A stretch of 64,000 nucleotides of DNA from Acanthosepion lycidas (Eukaryota > Mollusca > Cephalopoda > Sepiida > Sepiidae): NCBI GenBank assembly GCA_963932145.1, contig OZ010600.1, positions 52,577,326 through 52,641,325 of the forward strand, in the 5' to 3' direction. The notes beneath the pieces were generated by a model. The model was given only the letters and a program-made list of their open reading frames with translations, made no database searches and had not been told where the DNA came from. Positions within the stretch are counted from its first letter, which is position 1, and each line of letters starts with the position of its first letter. Shown piece after piece: positions 19,830 to 29,469 of the stretch. A program made the translations under genes and the position numbers.

Positions 19830-19910
19830 TTAGATCATTGCAAAAGTTTGTGCCTGATTAGAAAATTAAAAACAACAAAATATCAGGTAGAAACTTTTGC
19901 AATGATCTGA
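19830..19910. mobile_element. Second palindromic MITE family, TA-flanked, 81 bp
   Basis: Termini TTAGATCATTGCAAAAGTTT and (reverse complement) TCAGATCATTGCAAAAGTTT form inverted repeats of about 28 bp. TA lies on both sides (19828-19829 and 19911-19912). The TA target and hairpin form fit a mariner/Tc1 MITE unrelated to the TTAGGTTGG family. Confidence 0.75.
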
Positions 19911-20013
19911 TAGTTAATTGTATAAATAAAAATCCTTAATTACTCATGCAGAAAATACAAAGTGTGGCAGAAATACCTCCTATACAAAAAGAAAATGTCT
20001 GCATAAAAACAAA

Positions 20014-20681
20014 GTGTCAAAAGGGTGTTTTTTCCTTGGCACCACTGTTATTTTAACTACCTTTCATCCTTGGCAATATTTATTGTTTTAAAAAGTAATG
20101 ATTGGAATGGTAATAATACCTAAATATATGAAAGTGAATTTATACATTTTTTTTGTTCTTGAGAATTGAAAACAAAATTAATAAACACTATTTATTTATT
20201 AGATTGTCTATCTACACTATTTATTATATTGTGTATTGGAACTGTTGGTAAAACATCAACTAATTTCCACTTGATTCAAACTTTATGAAATAGAAAATAA
20301 TAAGGATTTCCTTATAGTTGATTCACATATTTTCATAATTTAGTAAATATTTATAAATCTATGAATAAGAAAATTGTTTTCATATTTATTTCTTTATAAA
20401 TTGCTAAATGATAAATATTACATTACCTTAGTTTTATTTGTATTAATATTTAGAATATTGTAAATATAAAATTATTCTTATAAATAAACAAACTGATAAA
20501 TAAATAGTGTTTAATATTTTTGTTGTAAATTCTCAAGAACAAAAAAAATGTATAAATTCACTTTCATATGTTCAGGTTTTATTACAATTCTAATCATCAC
20601 TTTTTAATACAATAAACATTCCTGTGGTGTGAAGGGAGTTAGAATAAGAGCAGTGTCAGTGGAAAAACTATCTTTTTGATC
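20014..20681. mobile_element. Long-TIR element X, copy 2 (uninterrupted)
   Basis: Inverted arms of roughly 190 bp (20014-20205 and 20500-20681) share AATGTTTATTGT, GTGAATTTATACATTTTTTT, TTGTTCTTGAGAATT and AACACTATTTATTTAT. The centre is AT-rich without a frame. This is the best copy for defining the family. Confidence 0.75.
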
Positions 20682-21168
20682 AGTGCCGGTGCATACTACC
20701 CTCAAACACTTTGACTATTCCAAGTCTGATTGGGGGCCCCTGATAGTGTTTTGTGACCCTTACTATCTTATCAACATTTGCTTTTTTGTACTTACATTTA
20801 TATACATTACAAAATAAAATAAACACAACTGATTATTAAAGGATGAAAGATTTTCATGGATTTTGACGTCATTCTTGGGACTTTTTTTGTTCAAATCCAT
20901 GAATTTGTTTTGCTCATGCTAAGTATTGAAAAACACTATATAAAATTCACTGTTTTTTATCCATAATATTGCATGTGTTGAAATTCTTCAATTTTTTAAC
21001 AAGAACAATTTCAAGTTGATGCTAAAAATTGCTACAAGAAATTGTTGATTTATTTAAGATAGAATGATCTATTATGACATGTCTCTAATTTGTATTTAGA
21101 TACAATGTATTTATTTTCAATTTTTCTAGTTGAATTGTTCAACTATATTGCATGTGATCCATTATTGT

Positions 21169-21246
21169 ATTAGGTTGGTGCAAAAATAATATTGTTTTCT
21201 CACATAGTAACATGTGAGAAAACGATATTATTTTTGCACCAACCTA
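21169..21246. mobile_element. Palindromic mariner MITE, 78 bp
   Basis: TTAGGTTGGTGCAAAAATAA at both ends, TA on both sides, and arms pairing almost to the centre (TTTTCTCACAT / ATGTGAGAAAA). Confidence 0.92.
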
Positions 21247-21360
21247 ATACATAATTAGGTTACAATAAAATTTGTATTTTATATGAATACTACCTTATTG
21301 AGATGTAGTAGAGTTTGCTGTTAATTTTATAGATAAAATCTTTGATTATTCATGCATATA

Positions 21361-21743
21361 CACTACAGTTCAAAAGTTTGAGGCAACTGTTGGTAATTTT
21401 TTAAACTGGACCCAAATGTAGTTGTTTTGTACTTTAAATAAGAGAAAACTATTATACATAAAAGTGAGGCATAATTTTTTACTAGAAATTTTTTTATGAT
21501 AAAAAGTAAAAAAAGCATTTTATGATCAAATTTTGCTCTCGTCAAAATATCCTCCTTAAACCTTGATTACTTCAGCACAAATTTTTGACATTTGATGCAA
21601 AAGTTTCTCAAAGTATCAGTTTGCTAATTGATTCCATTCTCTTTTTAATGTGTCTAAGAGCCCTTTTCATTTTTTTTTCACTCTTCTGTCAAGTTCATCC
21701 CATGCTAATTCTGGTGGTAGCTTCAAACTTTTGAACTGTAGTG
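21361..21743 (-). pseudogene. Deleted Tc1-like transposon with transposase remnant
   Basis: Inverted ends CACTACAGTTCAAAAGTTTG are flanked by TA (21359-21360, 21744-21745). On the minus strand near 21720-21610 a frame reads ELAWDELDRRVKKKMKRALR, matching the WDELDRRVR block close to the C-terminus of Tc1-like transposases, then continues toward the 3-prime inverted repeat. The N-terminal and catalytic parts are deleted, so it is a non-autonomous relic of 383 bp. Confidence 0.8.
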
Positions 21744-22254
21744 TATATATAATCAATGTAATTGCAAAATTAATTAAAATTACTGTTGTTTTTTTTTATC
21801 GTATATCATGTTAGCTTTCTTTGCATATTTTTACTTACAACAGATTTAGTTGTATAGATAAAAATCTTAGATCACTCATGAAGAAAGCATAATGAAATTG
21901 CGAAATTACATAAATATTGGCGCCATTTTTTTTTGATGATGCAGGTCAGTGACCTATAATGAATTGTAGAATTTTTATATCTTTAAACAAATCTTTTATT
22001 TAACCCTTTGGAACTAAGATATTTTTGTATGATGTAAAATAAATATTTTGTCAGCTGCTCCTGCACAATTACTACTTTCACTTACCTTCAACATATATTT
22101 TAAATCATTATCTTATTCACTGCCAGAGTAAGAAGACCGAGAACAAAGAAATTACTAATGAGATATTTCATCAACAGCTCCAGTGCAATAATTTTATGGG
22201 TTAATTAATAATACCATTATTATCTCAAAAAAAAAAAATTTTTTATTAACGTTC

Positions 22255-22420
22255 ACCCAATCCAAGATCTACTCAAAGTAGAGGATTACCATGGTGAATT
22301 TTATTAGTATAAGAAGTGGGGCAAGAATTGAAGTTCTTGGAGTTATACAGGAAAGATAACAGCTACTTGTAGACTTGAAGAGGTCAAAATTTAATTAGTG
22401 AATAAAATTTACGTTCTGGG
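22255..22420 (+). repeat. R4 repeat head fragment
   Basis: TACTCAAAGTAGAGGATTAC, AGTGGGGCAAGAATTGAAGT, AAGATAACAGCTACTTGTAG and GAGGTCAAAATTTAATTAGT match the head of the R4 copy at 1455. Confidence 0.6.
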
Positions 22421-22429
22421 TTAATTAGT

Positions 22430-22700
22430 AAAACTTGTATCACTAAAACTATTATTATCTCAAAAAAAAAGAAAAATTTCACAAAATATTCAGCATAAAT
22501 AACTCATAGATGTTGATAGGATGCTGAACAGAAATGATGACCCAACCAAATAAATAAAAAACATGATTTCTTCATATACTAAATACTATCACTAAACTAT
22601 TATTATCTTAAAAAAAAATTCTTACAATCTAAAAATATTTTTTGGTTTTAAATAACCTGCAAAGAGTTTATAAGCCATAAACAACAAATGAATCAAAGAA
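22430..22700 (+). mobile_element. C-group SINE tails, two adjacent fragments
   Basis: ACTTGTATCACTAAAACTAT at 22434 and TATCACTAAACTATTATTAT at 22586, the latter followed by CAATCTAAAAATATTTTTTG, TTTAAATAACCTGCAAAGAG and TTTATAAGCCATAAACAAC, reproduce the C-group tail on the plus strand. Confidence 0.55.
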
Positions 22701-22782
22701 AGCATTATGGCACCATCCAAAGTTAGAGATTTGATGGCAAAATAGACAAATTTTTGATTCTACAAAATTAAAATTACTTATA

Positions 22783-22979
22783 AAGTGTAACCCGGATATA
22801 AGAGAGTTGTCGGGACCGGAGAAGGATTCTCTTATATGCGGGTTTCTCTTATATCCGGGTTTGGTCTATTTTATATACATTAACACAGGCTCTAATTTAG
22901 GACCAGAGAAAAGCTCTCTTATATCCGGGTTTCTCTTATATCATTGTCTCTTATATCCGGGTTACACTGATTTGAATAT
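22783..22979. mobile_element. pogo/Tigger-like MITE, copy 1
   Basis: Inverted ends (C/A)AGTGTAACCCGGATATAAG are repeated internally as TCTCTTATATCCGGGTTT. The interior GGTCTATTTTATATACATTA, then ACACAGGCTCTAATTT is shared with 40425-40598. CAG...CTG termini and a TA target fit the pogo group of Tc1/mariner elements; the assignment is by terminus type only. Confidence 0.7.
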
Positions 22980-23089
22980 TTTTATTTTTAACATAGTGAT
23001 CGTGAATCCTGTGAACCATCAGGGTTGTGGGGGCACAAACAGCAGAAGTAACGTTTCTTGGGCAAGATAGCCTGACCGAGCCCAACCCG

Positions 23090-23335
23090 GTTTTGAATTC
23101 AGAGCTACCTTCTCCTAGACTGGTTGCCACCCAAGGCTAGAGAACCTAGTCTGTCCTGCTAATTTACCCATAGCTGGGGGGAGAAGAAGAGGATTCATAC
23201 CTTTCCCAAGAGTATTAGCATGTAAGTGAATGTAACGGATCCAACTGGAATGTTGAACTCGATTCTCCGATTTCTCAATCTGAGCTGTTATCCATTACTC
23301 CACCATGCCTCCTCATAATCCTATGGAAAGTTGAG
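23090..23335 (-). mobile_element. C-group SINE, minus strand, no 5S head
   Basis: Minus-strand reading from 23335: GGTGGAGTAATGGATAACAG (A-box region), TCGAGTTCAACATTCCAGTT, CTTACATGCTAATACTCTTG, GGAAAGGTATGAATCCTC, CCAGCTATGGGTAAATTAG and GGTTCTCTAGCCTTGGGTGG. It is a nearly complete tRNA-headed copy. Confidence 0.7.
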
Positions 23336-23515
23336 TGAGTGAAGATTTAGCTTTGCCAAAATATTCAATACATCCACAAAAGAGAAAGAAAAAAAGAAAG
23401 CTGATAAAATGTAAATATAAAACTTCTGGAATTTTTGAGAAGTTTTACAAATAAAAATTTGAGTTGAGTTTCTTCTTTCGAAGACAAAGTTTTCACGTGG
23501 TCAAAAATAGACTTG

Positions 23516-23552
23516 TATATTTCTATATGGTGTTACTACTACTTAATCCTAC
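23516..23552 (+). repeat. 37-bp direct repeat, left member
   Basis: TATATTTCTATATGGTGTTA then CTACTACTTAATCCTAC; the copy at 24139-24176 differs by one base. The 585 bp between them include a weak tRNA-like segment (GGTTACAGTGGTTAGAGTGG at about 23652) and a GA-rich run. Confidence 0.75.
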
Positions 23553-24138
23553 GGGGTTCACCAGTATGGTATACAAAGATGAAGGTTGGCCTCAGACATA
23601 AGTAAAAGCAAAATTTACTGTCTATAGTATCATTTTATTGTTGACTCCATTTGGTTACAGTGGTTAGAGTGGATGACTACCGTCGTAGTCCTTTTTGTGA
23701 TTTGAGAGTTCATACAGGGTCATTGTGTTTTGGGCTGACAGAAATTAATTTCTTAAATTCAACCTTTTCTTCTTCTTTCACTTCTGGAGTTGAACATCCA
23801 GCCAACTCACATCTGATGAATCTTCAACCCTTGCGTCTTGAACTGCTACATCAAACCAATTTCCTACTTCTGCTTCTGCACACTTGGTTTTTTCTTCTTT
23901 TTATTGGGCCTGACACATCCGCATTTTCCATTTGATTTTTAGTGGGATGTGTTGCCATTGGTTGATTTTTTTATGATGTTCATTTACCCACATAAACTAT
24001 GTCCAGGTTCTGTCAGCTACCGAGGATAGGAACAATAGAAGGAAGGAAAGGAAATATGTGTAATAGAGAGAGAGGGAAAGAGAGAAAGAGAGAGAGAGAG
24101 AGAGTTTTCTTTGTCACTCTCATAGTGAAAAGGAAAGT

Positions 24139-24176
24139 GTATATTTCTATATGGTGTTACTACTACCTAATCCTAC
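24139..24176 (+). repeat. 37-bp direct repeat, right member
   Basis: Right-hand partner of 23516-23552. Such long direct repeats are longer than normal target duplications and may reflect a segmental duplication or short terminal repeats of an unknown element. Confidence 0.75.
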
Positions 24177-24490
24177 TACAGACTTGACAGCGATTGATTT
24201 CTGATTTGATTTTGACTCAGACTGACCATATGGTACTGTTGTGTCTATTAAGTAAATAAAAATTTATTATACTGTCACAAATAATTATAATAAAATAATT
24301 AGACCGGCAGCCAACACAAGGTTTGACAAAAATTTTGGCACCTTTATTTTTCAGGCCACAATGATAATATTTGTCCTTTCTTATCACTTCTAACCAAAAT
24401 TCGAGGTAAGAAAACTCCAGATTTTTTTTTATTTTCTTCAACTAAATTATCTGGACATATAAAAGATATACAAGAAAGACTGAAAGTATT

Positions 24491-25002
24491 TGTTTTGGTT
24501 TGGTTTGGTTTGGTTTGGTTTGGTTTGTTTTGTTTTGTTTTACGGCATATCAACCACAATGGGTTATTTCATGCTGAAAAAATTACCTTTTTTTCAAAAA
24601 TGTATAGCTAGTAATATTTAAAAAAAAAAAATGTATAGTTTAGTTTGTTTTGTTTTGTGGCATATGGGTTATTTAATGCTGACAAGATTTTTATTTCTGG
24701 TAATATTTTCATTTTTCAAATATTTATTGCTGATACTAATTTTTTTAAAAAGTATTTCTGGTATTAAAATCTATTTTTACACTTTCATAGTGTTTTGAGT
24801 CAGGTTATGGGGTCAACTATTTGCCCATAGCTGGACCCTAACAGGTGCTACCACCCAGGATCAGGGTGGACCTGGGAACACCAGCAATTAAGAGGTGGTT
24901 CCATGCTCCTCAAAACCTCCTGATCAGAGGCCTTGCTGTTGGATGTAGTTTAGCGTCTTACCCAGGATGCGGATGCAGTTTATCGTCATACCCAGGATGC
25001 TG
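24491..25002 (-). mobile_element. F-group SINE, minus strand, two 5-prime repeats
   Basis: From 25002 downward on the minus strand: two units GCATCCTGGGTA.GACG.TAAACT.CATCC, AGGCCTCTGATCAGGAGG, AATTGCTGGTGTTCCCAGGT, CCACCCTGATCCTGGGTGGT, CAGCTATGGGCAAATAGTTG, and a tail GTTGATATGCCGTAAAAC with (AAACC)n at 24535-24491. The tail segment is present twice (about 24665 and 24545). Confidence 0.8.
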
Positions 25003-25399
25003 AAATTAGTTGAACACATTATATAAAAGACATACAAGAAAGACTGTATACAATTTTCTCATTCCTTACCTTATCATTCTGTCAGATTCTGATCCGTATT
25101 TGATCACAACTCACAATTTACTCATTATTACTGTATCTCGGGTCTCTAACATGACATAACAACTATTGTCAACCAGATAATACTTGTTTTGTTGTTTGCA
25201 TGTCTTGCTGTTTCTCATTTTCTATGAGTATTCTTGTATGTATAAATGTTAGGGGCTTATAATTATTTACCCAGAGTTATAACTCCCTAACAATACATTG
25301 TAGAGTAAGCAAAAGTGAACAGTATCAAATCAAAAGAGCAAATGACAAAAATAAACACATGTAGCCTTCTGGATTTCAAACATACTTCACATTTTCAAT

Positions 25400-25669
25400 T
25401 TAATAAAAATAAATAACCAATAAAATCAGCTCTTGACCAAAAATAAACACAGGCTTCTGGAGCCTACATGAGGCCATAAAAGCCAAATATTCATTCAACT
25501 TGGCAGAAGGACTGACAGCAGTAAAGGAGACACAAGTCAACCTCTTTGTCCTGTCTTTCTCATCAAAGCAACAGTGAACTCCTTTTGATGTTGTCTCCAA
25601 ACTACACCTTTCTTCCTCACCAAAAAAATATTTATGTTCATTTCCTTTTGAGTCAAAGAGAATAACTTT
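25400..25669 (-). CDS. Candidate protein-coding exon or gene fragment, unknown family
   Basis: An open frame of 89 codons on the minus strand, with protein-like composition (SKGNEHKYFFGEEERCSLE, FDEKDRTKRLTCVSFTAVSP, SAKLNEYLAFMASCRLQKPV) in a stretch less AT-rich than its flanks. There is no ATG near its beginning; an AG dinucleotide lies just inside the 5-prime edge but without a clear polypyrimidine tract. The last dozen residues (ELILLVIYFY) look like read-through into non-coding DNA. It could be an internal or terminal exon, or a retrocopy fragment. The family is not recognised. It lies on the same strand as the candidate at 27451-27731 and downstream of the CpG island at 28560-29465. 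Confidence 0.4.
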   Translation of the reverse strand, partial: KVILFDSKGNEHKYFFGEEERCSLETTSKGVHCCFDEKDRTKRLTCVSFTAVSPSAKLNEYLAFMASCRLQKPVFIFGQELILLVIYFY

Positions 25670-25984
25670 TTAACTTTCATTTCATGATAAGTCATTACAC
25701 TTAAAATTTGTGTATCTTATGTTTAATTAAATCATCATTTTATTTGAACACACAGCAATCTTTTCTCTCATTTTTTATGCAACAAAAAGTGACCCATGGA
25801 ATCTTTCCCCAACAATATTGGCTCCTGCTTACATTAAAAGCATGGACCCATGCTCCACACAAATATTTAACAGAAATGTTAAGTTCTGTTTGAAAGAAAG
25901 TATGTTGCTTGAATAGTATAGAATTTATATTAACTTAATAACTATAAATACCTTTTTTTTTACTAATGTTACTAATACAAAGCC

Positions 25985-26405
25985 CAAGAGCCTCTCAAGG
26001 TAGAGGATTACTGTGTGGACTTATATTACTATAGGAAAAAACAAGTGTTAGACATATAGAGCTGAAGCAGATTTTAGAAGAAACTAGAACCTTAATCCTA
26101 AACAGGAAACAAGGGATAAACCTCTACTTCTGCTCAAAAGAGTGGGGAGTAGTGTGAACAGGACGATAGGTGAACCTATCTACTTCTACTGGTCAAGGAG
26201 AGAAAAAAAAATGAAATAAATAGTGAATAAAATTTCAGAGTTCAGGTGAAGACATTAGAAGTAAAGAGCTGACGTATACTTTTCAGAAGGAACCAGAAAC
26301 CCAATCCTAAACAGGAAACAAGAGATAAACCTCTACTCCTGTTCAAGTGACTGGAGAGGAGTGTGAACTGGATGATAGCTGAACCTATCTACTCTAAAAG
26401 CTGAA
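25985..26405 (+). repeat. R4 repeat copy with two tandem units
   Basis: The head GAGCCTCTCAAGGTAGAGGA is followed by two units with TTAGACATATAGAGCTGAAG or TTAGAAGTAAAGAGCTGACG, CAATCCTAAACAGGAAACAA and AACCTCTACT.CTG.TCAA, ending GAACCTATCTACT. Confidence 0.65.
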
Positions 26406-26432
26406 AATTGCTGATTAATAATTTTATATATT

Positions 26433-26593
26433 TCTGTCTGAATTTTTGGGATGAGAAGTTATCATTATTTACATGTGGACTATTATCCTTGTCTTTGTTG
26501 TTGTTATCACAACTTTTTGGCAGTTGGGTCCTCAAGCCTTCATCACGATCTGGGTAACCATAGGGAATTTTGAGCTGAACCCTATATTTAATC
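26433..26593 (-). mobile_element. B-group SINE 3-prime part, minus strand
   Basis: Minus-strand reading gives AGGGTTCAGCTCAAAATTCC, TGATGAAGGCTTGAGGACCC, ACAACAAAGACAAGGATAAT and GTAAATAATGATAACTTCTC, the subgroup whose tail forms the 97-bp array at 17312. The 5-prime half is missing. Confidence 0.65.
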
Positions 26594-26609
26594 TAGGGGG
26601 TGGGGTTAG

Positions 26610-27279
26610 ATTGTAAATTTGAAAATAAATCTTTTTATTTAAAACTTTATAAAAAAAATTATCAAAATATGTAAATCAACTACAATGCAATATTTATTAT
26701 TTACCATATTATAAATAACTATAGAACAAGAAAATTTGAATAAACATATAACATAAATTAAAAGAATGTTTGGTTCAGAGGGGAAGAGATTCTCTCAACC
26801 TATTTTAGTGAAGTTATGTGGTAAGAGCAAATGAAAGAAATGACTGGAAAATGTATTTTTCAAAAATTTATAAGTATAGCTACTTGTCGTTATGTGTTAT
26901 ATTTAAATTTTCTTATTCACAGACATTTTTATCAATTTATGATTAAAAAAAATTATTTTCATATTTATTTCTTTATAAAGTGGTAAATAATAGACATTTC
27001 ATTATAGTCGGTTCATATATTTTTATAATCTTGTTAATATAAAATTATTCTTGTAAATAAGCAATCTCATAAATTAATAGTGTTTAATATTTTTGGTGTA
27101 AATTCTCAACAAAGAAAATGTATAAATCCACTTTCATATGGTCTGACTTTATTAAAATTATAATCATTGCTTTTTAAAACAATAAACATTATTGATGGAC
27201 TCAAAAGTGTATACAGTAATAGCGGTGTCAAGGGAATAACTGTCCTTTTGACACACTGTTTTTTTGTGGGTATAAAGTT
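26610..27279. mobile_element. Long-TIR element X, copy 3, left end missing
   Basis: The right arm (27070-27279) matches element X copies: AATAGTGTTTAATATTTTTG, GTAAATTCTCAACAAAGAAA, CTTTCATATGGTCTGACTTT and CGGTGTCAAGGGAATAAC. The interior resembles 16060-16200 and 20300-20480. The left arm is replaced by the SINE fragment ending at 26593. Confidence 0.65.
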
Positions 27280-27450
27280 TAAAAAAAAATTCAATTATTT
27301 TAATATTTTTTAATTGCTAATATAATACTTTTAATGATTTTGTTTTTTCTTTTTCAATGCAACAAATAAAAAGTGTCTGTTGTAAGGAAAGATTGTTAGC
27401 AAACCATCCTTAAATGATTATTTTGATAGTAAAGTGAATATGATCCTCAC

Positions 27451-27731
27451 AGGGTACTCTAGTCTTGTAGCATTGTGCTAGATAACGGTAAACAACTTTG
27501 TCATCAACATCCCTTCTGCAATGACTGGGTGTGGTTGTAGGATTTCTGCATGACTGAACACCTGACCGCGTAGTCACTGAATTGGCTACAGGCATAATTA
27601 AAGAATGAAGTCTACCCCATTGTGTTATGTGACTATTGATCCTATAAGAAAGTTTGACAGGTCTTTTCAAATCTTCCACACCAGAAAGGCCTGATGGGGG
27701 AACTGGTTTTGTTATCAATGCCCTGAACACG
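27451..27731 (-). CDS. Candidate protein-coding exon, unknown family
   Basis: A minus-strand frame stays open from beyond the proposed exon start to 27410 and is clearly less AT-rich than its flanks. It contains ITKPVPPSGLSGVEDLKRPV, then SYRINSHITQWGRLHSLIMP and CRRDVDDKVVYRYLAQCYKT. A possible acceptor ATTGCAG precedes base 27731, with TACTAAT just upstream, and a possible donor GTGAGG follows at 27450, giving an exon of 281 bp. No family is recognised. Its position between the CpG island (28560-29465) and the second candidate exon (25400-25669), same strand, would fit one minus-strand gene. Confidence 0.35.
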
Positions 27732-27739
27732 CTGCAATT

Positions 27740-28559
27740 AGTACTGACTTACATGATACCAATAGCACTTGTAGACTGACCTGACATAAATAAATATCAC
27801 AGACACAACAAATAAACCACAAAAAAACAAATAAAGTATAAGGTAATCTACTTAACAGATTTTAAACTTCATAAACCATTTTCTTGTCTTCATTTTTATA
27901 TAAAACAAGCAGTCATAAATAATGGTGAAATACAGCCACAAATATTTATTAATTTAGACCTTTTTAAAGAAAACAATAGCTATTTGTGAATATAAAAATG
28001 CAATTATATATATATATATTTATATTTCAAAAGCTATGCTTAGTAAATTGCCTTATAGACTTCTACATGATCATAAAATGCATAATATTTTACAGTGAAT
28101 ATATTATTGAAAAATATCAAGACTATTAAATAATAAATGAAAACTCAAATGGATATATATATATAGAGAGAGAGAGTATTTTAAAAATACATTTTTTAAA
28201 AGTTTTAATGAATGAGTTTTATAAAAATCATTGAAAAATATGGAAGTGTAAAATTTGTAACTATTCATAATTTATTTTATTATTATTCTAATTAATTATA
28301 AAGCGTGTCAGGTTTTAAAAATTTATGGTGTTATTTAATAAATTAATTTTATGACAATGTTTATAAATTAAAATAAATAAAAAAAATTAAGAAAAAAAAA
28401 AAATTTTGTGAATTAATTTGAGCAGACAAAAATATTGAAAATAAACCATTTAAAAAAAAACAAAACGTTTTTAAAACGTGATTAAGAATTGTTGTCATAA
28501 TTTTAGGATTCATTAAAAAGCCGATTATTTATACGAATTTATTACTTAAAAAAGTATGA
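27740..28559. other. AT-rich DNA, nothing recognised
   Basis: Very AT-rich with short TA and GA runs (28004-28020, 28153-28178). No terminal repeats or frames stand out. Confidence 0.6.
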
Positions 28560-29465
28560 GCCAATATTTTGGTGGGTAGCCCCCTTCTTGTGAAGAGTGA
28601 AGTCACAGTCGAAGGCCCTGAGGAGCCAGGCTGAATAAGTATGTCGTGATTATCTCCCCTGATCAAAAGGAAGGAGAAGGCAAGAGGCTAACTTCGCGGA
28701 AAATAAAGTTGTGTTGATTATTATGGGATGGTAATGGTGGGCGCGTGATTTTGAACGAATGCAGAATGCCTGCTGAGGGAACAGGTCAGTATTTTATTCC
28801 TGTAGCATCCACTCGAAACTTTGTCAATCGCTTCCCGACGTGGAGCAATGCCCGATCAGACCCTGGACGAGGGCTAAAACCGTCCATCAGGCTTTGTGTA
28901 AGGAGATAAAAGTCCATGTTTTTCCTTGTCCTCCTCCTGCTTTTAAGGGGAGTCGAGGCGGAAAAATATGGCAGCAACTATTAAAACAGTACCGAGGCTT
29001 ACTGAACGTACGGACCAAAGTTGCGTGTCGTCCCCGCTCTTTTGTCTGTCCTTTTTTTGATCAGTGAAGCTCCGATTTTGTCTGAGATTTGTAGCCTAGT
29101 GATTTCTCTACCCAGAAAAGTGAGTTTTGTTCGTTCTTGTCGTGTCTGTCGTCGGTTTTAGTCGCCTTTTTTGTATCGGAGGCGTGTGATAGACAGTTCA
29201 AATTTCCCTGCACTTACGGCCAGGCTAATGGCGCGTCATTTGAGTCGTCGTTCTTAATGTCGCAGCCTTATTTGTCCTTGGCTGTTGGTTGGCATTCCAA
29301 CGGATCCCAGCTGTTTTTAGGGTGCACCAAGGGCCCAATCTAGGGTCCAATTGCATCATCAGAACCCAACCTTCTGTCTTTTTTTGGACCCGATTTTTAA
29401 ACAAGGCTTCTTGGTTTTCTATGTCCAGCCAACTTAGCAGGGAAACAAACAACATGGCGGTTACA
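28560..29465. promoter_or_regulatory. CpG island, candidate promoter and first exon
   Basis: About 900 bp with close to 40 CpGs, no repeat-family match and sharply higher GC than the flanks on both sides. It holds short open frames on both strands (for example a minus-strand frame 28977-28786 with MDFYLLTQSLMDGFSPRPGS, and a plus-strand frame 28840-29067 with KIWQQLLKQYRGLLNVRTKV); neither has a known domain. A GTGAGT at 29120 could be a plus-strand donor. A promoter role is inferred from CpG density and uniqueness. Direction is not settled: the YY1-type site suggests plus, the candidate exons suggest minus, and a divergent promoter would explain both. Confidence 0.5.
29449..29462 (+). promoter_or_regulatory. 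YY1-type site AACATGGCGG
   Basis: ACAACATGGCGGTT matches the core of the YY1 consensus (AANATGGCGG) found just downstream of many animal transcription starts. It lies at the edge of the CpG island. The embedded ATG opens a frame of only five codons. Confidence 0.4.
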
Positions 29466-29469
29466 TCAT

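Noticed and set aside
24491-24540. (TTTGG)n resembling a telomere-like repeat
   Set aside because: It is the reversed (AAACC)n tail of an F-group SINE.
29225-29455. 76-codon minus-strand frame in the CpG island
   Set aside because: No domain, no splice context and an overlapping frame on the other strand; not enough to call a gene.
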